The notes below the pieces were generated by a model. That model did no database searches. It was not told the origin of the DNA and saw only the letters and a list, made by a program, of their open reading frames with translations. A program made the translations under genes and the position numbers. From Ruminiclostridium cellobioparum DSM 1351 = ATCC 15832 (GTDB lineage Bacteria; Bacillota; Clostridia; Acetivibrionales; DSM-1351), in assembly GCF_000621505.1 (NCBI RefSeq), contig NZ_JHYD01000003.1, positions 1 to 64,000 on the forward strand: 64,000 nt of DNA, given 5' to 3'. Shown in pieces: positions 42,976 through 51,877 of this stretch. Position 1 is the first letter of the stretch. Each line of letters begins with the position of its first letter.

Positions 42976-45534
42976 ATGACTGACTATATTTTTCACCTTG
43001 GACAAATTTCATTGAGCAATAGCAGGGATGTTGGTATGAAGGCAGTCCGTCTAGCTGAGCTGCACAGAAAAGGGTTAAGAATACCGGATGCATATGCGTT
43101 GACTGCGGGTTTATTAAATGATGTTTATTGGACTGATTCTTTAAATAATCTTCAAGCTCAAAAAATTCAGGATCAAATATTGCAGTTGGACTTTCCGGAA
43201 AATATCCGCGATGGAATTCGGAATGTATGGGAAGAACTTTCTTCTGGCGGGAAATACCCGATTATAGTGAGATCTTCCGGGATAGATGAAGATAGTGATA
43301 ATACCTCATGCGCCGGCATATATGAAAGCTTTCTGAATATAAGGACATATAGTGATGCTGAGCTTGCGGTAAAAAAATGTTGGGCATCGTATTTTTCTGA
43401 TCATGCAATAAAGTACAGGAAGGATAATGAAATTAATTTTAATGGTATCGGAGTGATACTGCAGGTTATGGTTGAAGGAGAAAGCTCCGGTGTCTTTTTC
43501 ACAGTGAATCCAATATCATTAAATAAGGAAGAATTGGTTATTGAAGCATGTAAAGGGTTGAATATAGGGGTGGTGGACGGAGCAGCAGCAACGGATTATT
43601 TTCTCATAAACCGCAGAGGAGAGGTACAGGAGGATAGAATAGGGAAAAAAACCCTGAAATATACAGCGGGTAAAAGATCATTTGATATCGAGGTAGACAC
43701 AATTTCAAAGAATCAATGGTATGAACCTGTATTGACAAAGCAGAAAATTAAGGAGCTGACAAATACAGCTTTAGAAATAGAGCGTATATATGAAATGCCT
43801 TGTGATATAGAATGGACAATAAAAGGAGAGGATATATATATTTTGCAGACAAGACCGGTAAGCCGGTATGCAAAGGAGGAGAAGGCAAGCGATATTTTAT
43901 ATGACGATAATATAGAAGATCATTTGGAATGCAGCCTGCTGGACAGGTTTTCGGAGGCCGCAACAGTCTGTTATTTGTCATTGCTCCAATGTTGGCAGAG
44001 TAATGTGTATCTTAGTTTTTATAATAAGCATAAAGGTAGCTTTTTTAAGGAAAAACCGTTAGTGTTCCTGTTTAATCGGGTTTACTGGAATTTTAAATTT
44101 CAAAGAGAGAATTACGACAATGTACCGTTTAAAAAGAAGGGCTTAATGAATTTATATAAGAAGCTGAAGATTATCAGGCTTATGTTATTAGGATATAAAA
44201 ACTGGTATAGAAGATTAAACAAATATGACAGGCTTATTATTAATTTTAGTGATTTCAACCTTACAAAAATGAGTATTAGTGAATTACGGCTAAAGCTCCA
44301 GAACGTAATTGATGTATTTTGTAATTATATCGGAAGGGATCATTACCAGTTTCTAGGGCTGGCTCAGGTATGCTATAACCTGTTGGACAGCGAACTATAT
44401 GATATGCCTGAACGAAAAAAGATAATTGATCTGGTAAAATCAGCAGAAGCAAAAAATATAACCGTAAATGTAAATAAAGAGCTTTTTGAACTGGCAGAAT
44501 TGGCTCACAGTGATAGCGGCACATTGCAGCTGTTTTTACATAAGAGTGCAGATCAGATATACGGTGAGCTGGTGTTAAACAGCATATACGGATTGTTTAA
44601 AGACAAATTTGACTCTTTCATTCAAAAGCACGGACACCGCGGAACCGGCTGTGATGATTTATATTATCCGCACTGGGTGGAGGAGCCGTCTTATGTGATT
44701 GAGATTATTAAACAGTATTTGATAATAAATAGTAAGGAAAATGTACTAAAGAAGGATAACGCGGAAGAAAACAGCAATTACCGGGAAAAGGTACTTGAAT
44801 ATTCTAAACAGCTAAACAAGAGTAAATTTAAGCAGTATATAAAATACAGAAAATTTCTTTGGCTGATTAGGCTTACGGCTGAGTACATGGCATTAAGGGA
44901 AAACCAAAGGTATTACTTTGATAAAAGCTGGGTTCTCATCAGAAAAATAATGCTGGAAATTGGAGAGAGACTGAAGACAAAGCACATTATTCCGGATAAA
45001 AATGACATATTCCACTTAACTATCGACGAAATTTATTCCGTTTGTGACATGGGTTCAAATGATTGTGAAAAGGATTATAAGCGGATTACCGCGTTAAGAA
45101 AGAAAACCTATGAAAAAAATATGAAAATTACTCCCCCGTATTTGATAAAAAGTATGGATTTGTATAGATTGCAGAAATCCGGTGGAAAGAAAAGCTACAA
45201 AGCGGTTGGTATCAGTCCGGGAAAAGCGATAGGAAAGGTCAGGATGGTAGGTTCAGTCAAAGATTTGGGAAATGTTGAACAGGGAGATATTCTTGTGGTA
45301 TCCAGTTTCCATCCGAGCTGGACGCCTGTTTTGAGTGTTGTGAGCGGAATAATTATGAACTATGGAAATATTTTGTCCCACGGGGCTGTTGTTGCTAGAG
45401 AATATAAGGTACCGGTGGTAGTTTTTAATGATGTTGCTACAAAGATGCTCACCGAGGGCCAGTGGCTTGAGATAGACGGCACAAACGGGAGAATACGGGT
45501 TGTTGAAACCGGAGAAGCAGCACAGTACGTGTAG
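42976..45534 (+). CDS. PEP-utilising ATP-dependent phosphotransferase (rifampin-phosphotransferase/PEP-synthase-like)
   Basis: An 852-residue protein with the order ATP-binding domain (about 1-305: VGMKAVRLAELHRKGLRIPD; PIIVRSSGIDEDSDNTSCAGIYES; GESSGVFFTVNP; DIEWTIKGEDIYILQTRPVSR), a large divergent middle domain (about 320-740) and a C-terminal swivelling His domain with ILSHGAVVAREYKVPVVV. This is the layout of rifampin phosphotransferase, in which His carries phosphate from ATP to a small molecule, rather than of PEP synthase, whose C-terminal barrel is missing. Start ATG 42976 is nine bases from AGAGAGGT. It may phosphorylate or protect against the cluster product, or activate an acid substrate. 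Confidence 0.87.
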   Translation: MTDYIFHLGQISLSNSRDVGMKAVRLAELHRKGLRIPDAYALTAGLLNDVYWTDSLNNLQAQKIQDQILQLDFPENIRDGIRNVWEELSSGGKYPIIVRSSGIDEDSDNTSCAGIYESFLNIRTYSDAELAVKKCWASYFSDHAIKYRKDNEINFNGIGVILQVMVEGESSGVFFTVNPISLNKEELVIEACKGLNIGVVDGAAATDYFLINRRGEVQEDRIGKKTLKYTAGKRSFDIEVDTISKNQWYEPVLTKQKIKELTNTALEIERIYEMPCDIEWTIKGEDIYILQTRPVSRYAKEEKASDILYDDNIEDHLECSLLDRFSEAATVCYLSLLQCWQSNVYLSFYNKHKGSFFKEKPLVFLFNRVYWNFKFQRENYDNVPFKKKGLMNLYKKLKIIRLMLLGYKNWYRRLNKYDRLIINFSDFNLTKMSISELRLKLQNVIDVFCNYIGRDHYQFLGLAQVCYNLLDSELYDMPERKKIIDLVKSAEAKNITVNVNKELFELAELAHSDSGTLQLFLHKSADQIYGELVLNSIYGLFKDKFDSFIQKHGHRGTGCDDLYYPHWVEEPSYVIEIIKQYLIINSKENVLKKDNAEENSNYREKVLEYSKQLNKSKFKQYIKYRKFLWLIRLTAEYMALRENQRYYFDKSWVLIRKIMLEIGERLKTKHIIPDKNDIFHLTIDEIYSVCDMGSNDCEKDYKRITALRKKTYEKNMKITPPYLIKSMDLYRLQKSGGKKSYKAVGISPGKAIGKVRMVGSVKDLGNVEQGDILVVSSFHPSWTPVLSVVSGIIMNYGNILSHGAVVAREYKVPVVVFNDVATKMLTEGQWLEIDGTNGRIRVVETGEAAQYV

Positions 45535-45585
45535 AAAGACTGAACGTGCCGACAAGACTTGTAAGTGGAAAGGGTAGAAGATTCG

Positions 45586-47130
45586 ATGATTAACTGGCCA
45601 TTGGATGAGATAAGGAAGCATATAGGAATGGCTGAAACTTACAGCATAATTTCAATTGACCTTGACAATTTGATTAGATACTGTCAAAAATTTGAACCGG
45701 ATGAAATACATGGCATAGTAGAAAATATAAACGAATTTTTTCGTAATTATTTGCCTTACAATTCACATATCTGGAAGTCTGACGGCGATGAATACCTTAT
45801 ATGTATACCGTACACCTCAAAATATGAGCTGGAACCGATCATAACCGATGTGAAAAAAAAGTTTCGAAGGCAAAAGTTTGCAGCTAACTGCAAGCGGGAG
45901 TATGCAAACGTTTCAATGACCTTTAGTGCAGGAATTTCCATGTATGCTGAAGACGGAGAAAGCCTGTACGGGGTAATCAAAAAAGCGAATGTTGCACTTT
46001 TTCTCGCAAAAGCATACTGGCGTGATAAAGTATTCCTTTATCCAAGGCAGGAAAAAGGAAATTCCAGTCGCATATTATTCGATTTGAATGCGAGAGTAGA
46101 TGTGGTGTTGGGACAGTATGGCGAATATGGATTCTTGGACAGCAAGGCGGAAAAATCCTCCGTGCGTTTATGGGAACCTCAGGCAATTGATATTGATGAT
46201 GAGGGTTGTATTTACATTGTTGACCAGGATACACATTCAATTTTAATGTATGACGGTGAAAGGTACGTAACACGGATAATCGGTAATGGAAAATTTGGCT
46301 ATACAGGAGACGGTGGCAAGGCGGTACAGGCAAGCCTGAATAAGCCCACTGGGCTGAGTTTTTATAAAAATAAACTGTACATTTCTGATACACAGAATAA
46401 TGTTGTCAGACTGTACGATATGAGAAGTGGCATTATTACAACAGTAGCAGGCACAGGTGAGGCAGGTTATGAAGGAGACGGCGGTTTGGCAACAAGGGCG
46501 AAATTGAATAAGCCAAGCGGAGCGACTGTGGATGAATATGGTAACCTTTATATTATTGATTTCGGCAACTTTGTTATAAGAAAACTGGATCAAAATGGCG
46601 GAATAACAACATATGCGGGGACAGGAGAGCATGGTTATAACGGAGACGGCAAACCTGCTTTGGATACGTCCTTTTCGGAAATTTACGGGATAGATATTGA
46701 CAGGAAAACCGGAGACATATATCTGGCGGATTATAGTAATCATCGTATCCGCAGGATTGATGGGATTACGGGGATTGTCCAGACGGTGGCTGGTACCGGA
46801 ATAGCAGGCTACAGCGGAGATGGCGGACTGCCGTGGGAAGCAAGCATTAACCGCCCGGAGGCAGTGCATGTGGATGGAGCTGGAAACATATTTATTGCTG
46901 AGTGCTCAAATAGTTGTGTACGTATGATTCCTTCAGATAGGAACCTTATTTATACACTGATAGGTGACGGTACAGCAGGTAGCAGTGTTGAAGAAGACAT
47001 AATGGGATTTCGCCTTTCAAATCCGTGTGGGTTGAAAACAGATAAAAAAGGCAGGTTATATATTGTTGACGGAGCGAACAGCCGTATTTGCAGATTAACA
47101 TTGAATAGAGGGGGTTATGTAAATGAGTGA
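45586..47130 (+). CDS. GGDEF-like domain fused to NHL-repeat beta-propeller
   Basis: A 514-residue protein. Residues about 20-150 resemble a diguanylate-cyclase domain: SIISIDLDNL is the first metal-site strand, SDGDEYLI replaces the GGDEF signature, and ANVALFLAKAYWRDKVFLY is the family's last helix. From about 180 there are NHL repeats, with recurring NKPTGLSFYKNKLYISDTQNNVVRL and TVAGTGEAGYEGDGGLATRAKLNKPS. These are of the kind found in teneurin-like propellers, giving about five blades. No signal peptide is visible. The altered GGDEF suggests a degenerate or different cyclase. Its gene overlaps the ACP gene by eight bases, so it belongs to the cluster. The ATG at 45586 is my choice; GTG 45565 is in frame. 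Confidence 0.82.
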   Translation: MINWPLDEIRKHIGMAETYSIISIDLDNLIRYCQKFEPDEIHGIVENINEFFRNYLPYNSHIWKSDGDEYLICIPYTSKYELEPIITDVKKKFRRQKFAANCKREYANVSMTFSAGISMYAEDGESLYGVIKKANVALFLAKAYWRDKVFLYPRQEKGNSSRILFDLNARVDVVLGQYGEYGFLDSKAEKSSVRLWEPQAIDIDDEGCIYIVDQDTHSILMYDGERYVTRIIGNGKFGYTGDGGKAVQASLNKPTGLSFYKNKLYISDTQNNVVRLYDMRSGIITTVAGTGEAGYEGDGGLATRAKLNKPSGATVDEYGNLYIIDFGNFVIRKLDQNGGITTYAGTGEHGYNGDGKPALDTSFSEIYGIDIDRKTGDIYLADYSNHRIRRIDGITGIVQTVAGTGIAGYSGDGGLPWEASINRPEAVHVDGAGNIFIAECSNSCVRMIPSDRNLIYTLIGDGTAGSSVEEDIMGFRLSNPCGLKTDKKGRLYIVDGANSRICRLTLNRGGYVNE

Positions 47131-47383
47131 AGTCATGACGATTGAGGAAAAAATTAAAAAAATTATTGTTTCAAAGGTAAGGGATGAGGAAAAGGCAAGG
47201 AGCCTGGAGTATGGTACTCCCCTTCTTACACTTGGAATTGATTCAATCCTCGCATTATCTATTTTAGTTGAGGTAGAAGAGGAATTCGATATTGAGATTG
47301 ACGATGCAGATCTTAATATGGACAGGTTACGGAGCATTGAATCCTTCTCAGCACTTGTAAAGTTATACTTGGACAGAAAATGA
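47123..47383 (+). CDS. acyl carrier protein, copy 1
   Basis: An 86-residue ACP. The phosphopantetheine-accepting Ser41 lies in LGIDSILAL, followed by the acidic helix II (LVEVEEEFDIEIDDADLN). GAGGGGG precedes the ATG. The IDS version rather than the DSL of fatty-acid ACPs is common in polyketide and nonribosomal carriers. It overlaps the propeller gene by eight bases and precedes an SDR. It is the first of two ACPs in this cluster and differs clearly from the one at 54071. Confidence 0.92.
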   Translation: MSEVMTIEEKIKKIIVSKVRDEEKARSLEYGTPLLTLGIDSILALSILVEVEEEFDIEIDDADLNMDRLRSIESFSALVKLYLDRK

Positions 47384-47448
47384 TTAGTATTTATCGGTGT
47401 AAAGCACAGTAAAGGGAATACTGATAGGTCATACAAGTGGAGGTTGAC

Positions 47449-48354
47449 ATGAAAGAAACTGATTTTAAGAACCAGGTCGTAGTAGTTACCGGTGCAGGAC
47501 AGGGATTGGGAAGGGCATATGCTGAGCTTTTTGCATCGCGTGGCGCAGCAGTTGTGGTAAATGATACAGGATTTGGTGAGGACGGACAGGCCTTGGCAGA
47601 TAAAGTGGCTGAATTTATCAGAGCTTCCGGCGGAGAGGCAGTATCAATTAAGGAGTCGGTTGCTGAGAGAGACTCGGTAAAAAGAATTGTGGAAGGCACA
47701 TTACAGCGTTACGGAAGAATTGATGCATTAGTTCACAATGCAGGCATTGTCAGAGACAGACCAATTTTGGAGATGTCGGATGAGGCTTTTAATAATGTAT
47801 TGAATGTACATTTGTATGGGTCGTTCTATCTGCTTCAGGAGATACATCCTGTAATGTGCAGACAGGATTACGGGAGAATTGTTTTAATTACCTCAAGTGC
47901 TGCCCTTCATGGGGTGGCAACCCAAACAAATTATGCCGCTGCCAAAGCTGGTATTTTCGGATTGGTACAAGCCTACAAGGAAGAATTGTCAGGCAGGAAT
48001 ATCCAGTGCAACATGGTTGCTCCATTGGCAGTAACACAGATGACGTCCGAATCCATTAATCCTGATTTCCACAAATTTCTTAAGCCTGAAAAGGTGGCCC
48101 CCATGGTCGCTTACCTATGTTCAAAGGAATGTACATTTTCAGGATGCCTTTATGCGGCAGGGGCAGGATATTACGGAAGGATCGGTATATTCTGGAGTAA
48201 TGGAGTATATTTTAGCAATGATACCGTAAGTATCGAAGATATTGCTGAAAACCTTGAAAAAATATCTGATATGAAAAATAGTACGCACATATCATCAAGC
48301 ATACATTCTGCAAGAAAATTTATGCGTAATGTTTTTAAACAAATAAACAGTTAA
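47449..48354 (+). CDS. short-chain dehydrogenase (FabG / hydroxyacyl dehydrogenase-like)
   Basis: A 301-residue SDR with the cofactor motif TGAGQGLG (about 15-22), NDTGFGEDG in the NADP/NAD site region, NAG (HNAGIVRDRPI), catalytic Ser in ITSSAALHG and YAAAK. The spacing resembles the dehydrogenase part of peroxisomal multifunctional enzyme type 2, including the C-terminal extension GCLYAAGAGYYGRIGIFWSNG. GGAGG precedes the ATG. It most likely reduces a beta-ketoacyl intermediate carried on one of the ACPs. The 13-base gap to the next gene suggests an operon. Confidence 0.92.
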   Translation: MKETDFKNQVVVVTGAGQGLGRAYAELFASRGAAVVVNDTGFGEDGQALADKVAEFIRASGGEAVSIKESVAERDSVKRIVEGTLQRYGRIDALVHNAGIVRDRPILEMSDEAFNNVLNVHLYGSFYLLQEIHPVMCRQDYGRIVLITSSAALHGVATQTNYAAAKAGIFGLVQAYKEELSGRNIQCNMVAPLAVTQMTSESINPDFHKFLKPEKVAPMVAYLCSKECTFSGCLYAAGAGYYGRIGIFWSNGVYFSNDTVSIEDIAENLEKISDMKNSTHISSSIHSARKFMRNVFKQINS

Positions 48355-48367
48355 AGGAGAGATTTAA

Positions 48368-49297
48368 ATGTTTAAATGGTCATCGGTAAGAGTATTATCG
48401 GAGCTTGAAGGCGATTTGAAATTCCCGACAGGAATCTGCTATGAACCTGTCCATAAAAAAATATACATAGCAAATATGCGTAAACAAAATGTTCGCTGGC
48501 TTAATACGGATACAGGAGAAAAGGGAGTACTCCCGGTTCAAATAAGGCAGCCATATAAGGCAGACAGGATAGGGCAACCGTTAGGCATAGGGATTAGTCC
48601 CCAAAAAGGCATACTGATAGCGGATATTGTAAATAATGACATATTACTTCTGGAAGAAGGCAGCGATATGTGGGTTTCAGTAATAAAAGGCGTTAATAGC
48701 TTTATTGATGATTCAGGAAAGGAAATTTTGGAACCCATGCTAAATATGCCTGGGGGAGTGACCACTGATACCGAGCATAATATTTATATAAACGATTTTT
48801 TGAATAACAGGCTTAGGAAAATAGATAAGGATGGAAAGCTATCAACATTAACCGGTGATATGGATTCAGGCTATGAAGACGGTGAGTTGGAGCTGGCGAA
48901 GATAAATAAACCCTATGGTGTTTTCTATGGAAATGACAAATTATACTTTGTTGATCAGGGAAATAATCTGATACGGTATATAGACTTTGTCACCGGAAAG
49001 GTTCAAACGGTAAAGCCTCAGAGCAAAGAAGTTCGTATGGATACACCGGTTGCAATGACTATCGACCCTGACGGTAATATATTTATAAGTGAGAAGAACC
49101 GTATTTACTGTATTAATGCAAAAACAGGGGAGCAGACGGTAGTTCTGGATAATGAGATATGGAAAACGCTCTCTGAACGTTTCGTCATAAATGACGAGCT
49201 GAGTTACATTAGCGCGCTTGTAACACCTGATAGAGGCCGGCTTTACTGGGTTGATTCAAATAAATCCATGGCCTACAGTGCAGATTACTCTATTTAA
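48368..49297 (+). CDS. NHL-repeat beta-propeller protein
   Basis: A 309-residue protein composed of NHL-type blades: FPTGICYEPVHKKIYIANMRKQNVRWLN, GQPLGIGISPQKGILIADIVNNDILLLE, MPGGVTTDTEHNIYINDFLNNRLRKID, NKPYGVFYGNDKLYFVDQGNNLIRYID and TPVAMTIDPDGNIFISEKNRIYCI. There is no signal peptide and no catalytic domain. It is the second propeller of the cluster and lacks the GGDEF-like part of the first. Propellers in biosynthetic clusters may scaffold enzymes or act as peptidoglycine lyase-like enzymes; here the role is unknown. AAAGGAGAG precedes the ATG. Confidence 0.85.
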   Translation: MFKWSSVRVLSELEGDLKFPTGICYEPVHKKIYIANMRKQNVRWLNTDTGEKGVLPVQIRQPYKADRIGQPLGIGISPQKGILIADIVNNDILLLEEGSDMWVSVIKGVNSFIDDSGKEILEPMLNMPGGVTTDTEHNIYINDFLNNRLRKIDKDGKLSTLTGDMDSGYEDGELELAKINKPYGVFYGNDKLYFVDQGNNLIRYIDFVTGKVQTVKPQSKEVRMDTPVAMTIDPDGNIFISEKNRIYCINAKTGEQTVVLDNEIWKTLSERFVINDELSYISALVTPDRGRLYWVDSNKSMAYSADYSI

Positions 49298-49309
49298 GGA
49301 TGTGTAAAA

Positions 49310-50617
49310 ATGAGAACTGCTTTGATTGTACCCAGGAATACAATTATCTCAAGTGATAAATTTGAGGACAGCCAGTGGGAGGAAACATGGGAATTCAAAT
49401 CACGAAAACGGCTATGGTCCTGTCCGAGCTTAAGCCTTTTAACGGTTGCGGGTATGTTGCCCCAAAGCTTTTCTATTGATTATATCGATTTGAACTATGA
49501 CACGGAAATAAACGGCGACTATGAGCTTGCGCTGTTTTCACCTTCAACCTCTCAAGCCAACCAGGCATATCTTTTAGCAGACGGACTACGCAAAAAGGGT
49601 ACGAAGGTAGTTATGGGAGGGCCGCATGTTTCTGTATTGCCGGAAGAGGCTTTACAGCATTCGGATTCCGTATTTATAGGTGAATCGGAAGAAACATTTC
49701 CTATTTTCCTAAAGGATTTGAAAAAGGGAGCACTCAAAAAGGTATATGCAGCCGAAACTTATCCGGATTTAGCTTTAAGTCCCTCTCCAAGATATGATCT
49801 GCTTGGAGCATATGACTATAAAAGCGTTCCGATACAGTTGTCAAGAGGGTGTCCTCACCAATGCGAATTTTGCATTTCATCACAACTGTATGGTAAAAAA
49901 TACAGGCGAAAATCCATACAGCAGGTGTATAAAGAAATTGAAGCAATATTGAGTGTCAGGCCAAAGCCGTTTATCTTTTTTACGGATGATAATATGTTCC
50001 TGGATAAGGAGTATTCACTCAGAATATTAGACCTCCTTAGGAGCTTGAATGTCCGGTGGTATGCCTTTACAGATGCGCACATAGCTGATGACAGGGAGTT
50101 TTTGGAGGTAATTGCGAAATCAGGGTGTTCAAGGCTTTTGATTGGTTTTGAAAGCCTGACGGCTGAAAATCTTATTCAAATTAATCCTTCCTTATGGAAG
50201 ATGAAAAGATGCCAGGATTACAAAAAAATTATTGAGACAATTCAGTCTTATGGCATTGGAGTAGTAGGCAGCTTTGTAATTGGGCTGGACGATGACAAGG
50301 AAGACGTATTTGACAAAATAGAGGAATTTGTATTGGAGACAAATCTATATGCCACAAATATTACAATCCTTACACCTTTTCCGGGAACAAGACTATATAA
50401 AAGATACAAAGAAATCAACAGGCTTTTTGATACTGACTGGTCAAGATATAACGGGTTTGAATTGACATTTGACTTCAACAATATGAAAAAAGAAGATTTT
50501 GAAAAGAAATTTTTCAAACTTTACCAAAATTTGAATTCAAAAGAAAGAATAACAAATGTCCTAAACTATTTTAAGAATGTTCTTAATGAAAAAAATAAGA
50601 TAAAAGGAAGTACATAA
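49310..50617 (+). CDS. B12-binding-domain radical SAM enzyme, paralogue 1
   Basis: A 435-residue enzyme. Residues about 1-150 form a Rossmann-like cobalamin-binding-type domain (VVMGGPHVSVLPEEALQHSDSVFIGESEETFP), without the DxHxxG motif that would supply a lower B12 ligand. Residues about 170-380 are the radical SAM barrel with CPHQCEFC (Cys181, 185, 188) and GGE-equivalent FTDDNMF, ending in VIGLDDDKEDVF and TILTPFPGTRLY. Such BchE-like enzymes perform C-methylation, cyclisation or other radical steps. The C terminus has a short helical tail. Two paralogues follow in the same cluster. Confidence 0.92.
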   Translation: MRTALIVPRNTIISSDKFEDSQWEETWEFKSRKRLWSCPSLSLLTVAGMLPQSFSIDYIDLNYDTEINGDYELALFSPSTSQANQAYLLADGLRKKGTKVVMGGPHVSVLPEEALQHSDSVFIGESEETFPIFLKDLKKGALKKVYAAETYPDLALSPSPRYDLLGAYDYKSVPIQLSRGCPHQCEFCISSQLYGKKYRRKSIQQVYKEIEAILSVRPKPFIFFTDDNMFLDKEYSLRILDLLRSLNVRWYAFTDAHIADDREFLEVIAKSGCSRLLIGFESLTAENLIQINPSLWKMKRCQDYKKIIETIQSYGIGVVGSFVIGLDDDKEDVFDKIEEFVLETNLYATNITILTPFPGTRLYKRYKEINRLFDTDWSRYNGFELTFDFNNMKKEDFEKKFFKLYQNLNSKERITNVLNYFKNVLNEKNKIKGST

Positions 50618-50666
50618 TGCAAAATGAAGCTGGTAGAGTCGCTAGTGCAGCGGAGTGGAGGTAATT

Positions 50667-51836
50667 ATGAAAAATGCTGTTGTTGTTTCGGCACTGAGAA
50701 CTCCGATAGGCAGAGTTCCGGGGAGTTTTTCAAGTTTTAGTGAAGCGGGACTTATGTCACATTGTATGAAAGCGGTGGTTACTTCATCAGATATCGAAAG
50801 CCGCCTTATTGATTGTGTGTATGTAGGCTGCAGCTATCCTCCTAATAGCTATAACGTTGCCCGGAAGTCTTTGCTTGATGCAGGGTTGCCCCAAACTATT
50901 CCCGGGGTGACAATAAACTGCCATTGCAATGCTTCTTCAGAGGCTTTGGTACAGGGGGCCAATGCTATCGCCACAGGAGATCACGAGATTGTATTAGTAG
51001 GTGGCGTGGATTGTATGAGCAAATCCTCTAATTCAATCGGCATACTGAAACGAAACATAAAAGCCATGCTTAGAAATCAGCTGCCTTCTTTTGATTCAAT
51101 AGATGAGAACTATGATGAAACTCAGGTTAATATTGTATCGGAAGTGCTAGCAAGAAAATACGGGATAAGCCGCAGGGAGCAGGATGAGTTTGCTTGCAGA
51201 AGTCATCAAAAGGCGGCACATGCATATGATAAAGGTTACTTTAATAAAGAAATTTTACCTATTGATGTTGAGTTTGAAGGGGTAATCAAATCGGTTCGCC
51301 GAGATGAAAATATCCTTGAAAACATAGATATTGAAGCAGTGATGAATGAGGGTTCAATATGCTTGAAGGATGGAACTGTTACCCAGTTTAATTCTTCACA
51401 TGTCGGAGACGGTGCAGCGGCCATGATTATCATGTCAGAAGATCGGGCGCGTAAGGAAGGTATAAAACCCATAGCCAAAATTATTAGTTCTTCCATTGTC
51501 GGAGTTGATAGAGAAAATATCGGCATGGGTGCATCGGCTGCAGCTGGTAAGCTCTTAAAGAAATTGAAAATGGAGATCAAGGATATTCAATTTGTAGAAC
51601 TTAATGAGCCATTTGCGGGAATTGCGATTGCAAACCAATATATTATGAATATTGCTGATGACAGGTTAAATATTCAGGGAGGAAGTATAGGGTTGGGATA
51701 TCCGGGCGGATGTACCGGTATGCGGATGTGTGTTACCCTGTTACATTCCATGCAGAGGCTCCAGAGTGAATTTGGGTTGGTTGCACTGAATTCAACAGGC
51801 GGTATGGGTCAATCTATTCTCTTTGGCTTGAGTTAA
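50667..51836 (+). CDS. thiolase-fold protein with altered active site
   Basis: A 389-residue thiolase homologue. It begins AVVVSALRTPIGRVPGSF and keeps the nucleophile (Cys87 in NCHCNASSEA) and NEPFAG in place of NEAFA. However, two catalytic positions differ from functional thiolases. The His of GHPxG is Tyr345 (GYPGGCTG), and the second Cys (normally in CIGGG) is Asn375 (LNSTGGMG). Simple Claisen condensation of two acyl-CoAs is therefore doubtful. It may carry out a modified condensation or transfer, or load an acyl group onto an ACP. GGAGG precedes the ATG. It lies between radical SAM and ketosynthase genes. Confidence 0.88.
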   Translation: MKNAVVVSALRTPIGRVPGSFSSFSEAGLMSHCMKAVVTSSDIESRLIDCVYVGCSYPPNSYNVARKSLLDAGLPQTIPGVTINCHCNASSEALVQGANAIATGDHEIVLVGGVDCMSKSSNSIGILKRNIKAMLRNQLPSFDSIDENYDETQVNIVSEVLARKYGISRREQDEFACRSHQKAAHAYDKGYFNKEILPIDVEFEGVIKSVRRDENILENIDIEAVMNEGSICLKDGTVTQFNSSHVGDGAAAMIIMSEDRARKEGIKPIAKIISSSIVGVDRENIGMGASAAAGKLLKKLKMEIKDIQFVELNEPFAGIAIANQYIMNIADDRLNIQGGSIGLGYPGGCTGMRMCVTLLHSMQRLQSEFGLVALNSTGGMGQSILFGLS

Positions 51837-51877
51837 ATCTGAATGATAGGAAACAGAAATTTACATGAGGTGAGGCT

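Noticed and set aside
50618-50666. Possible structured RNA before the thiolase gene (CGCT-AGTGC-AGCG)
   Set aside because: The stem is only four pairs, the gap is about 50 bases, and a ribosome site occupies the 3' part; it is an ordinary intergenic spacer.
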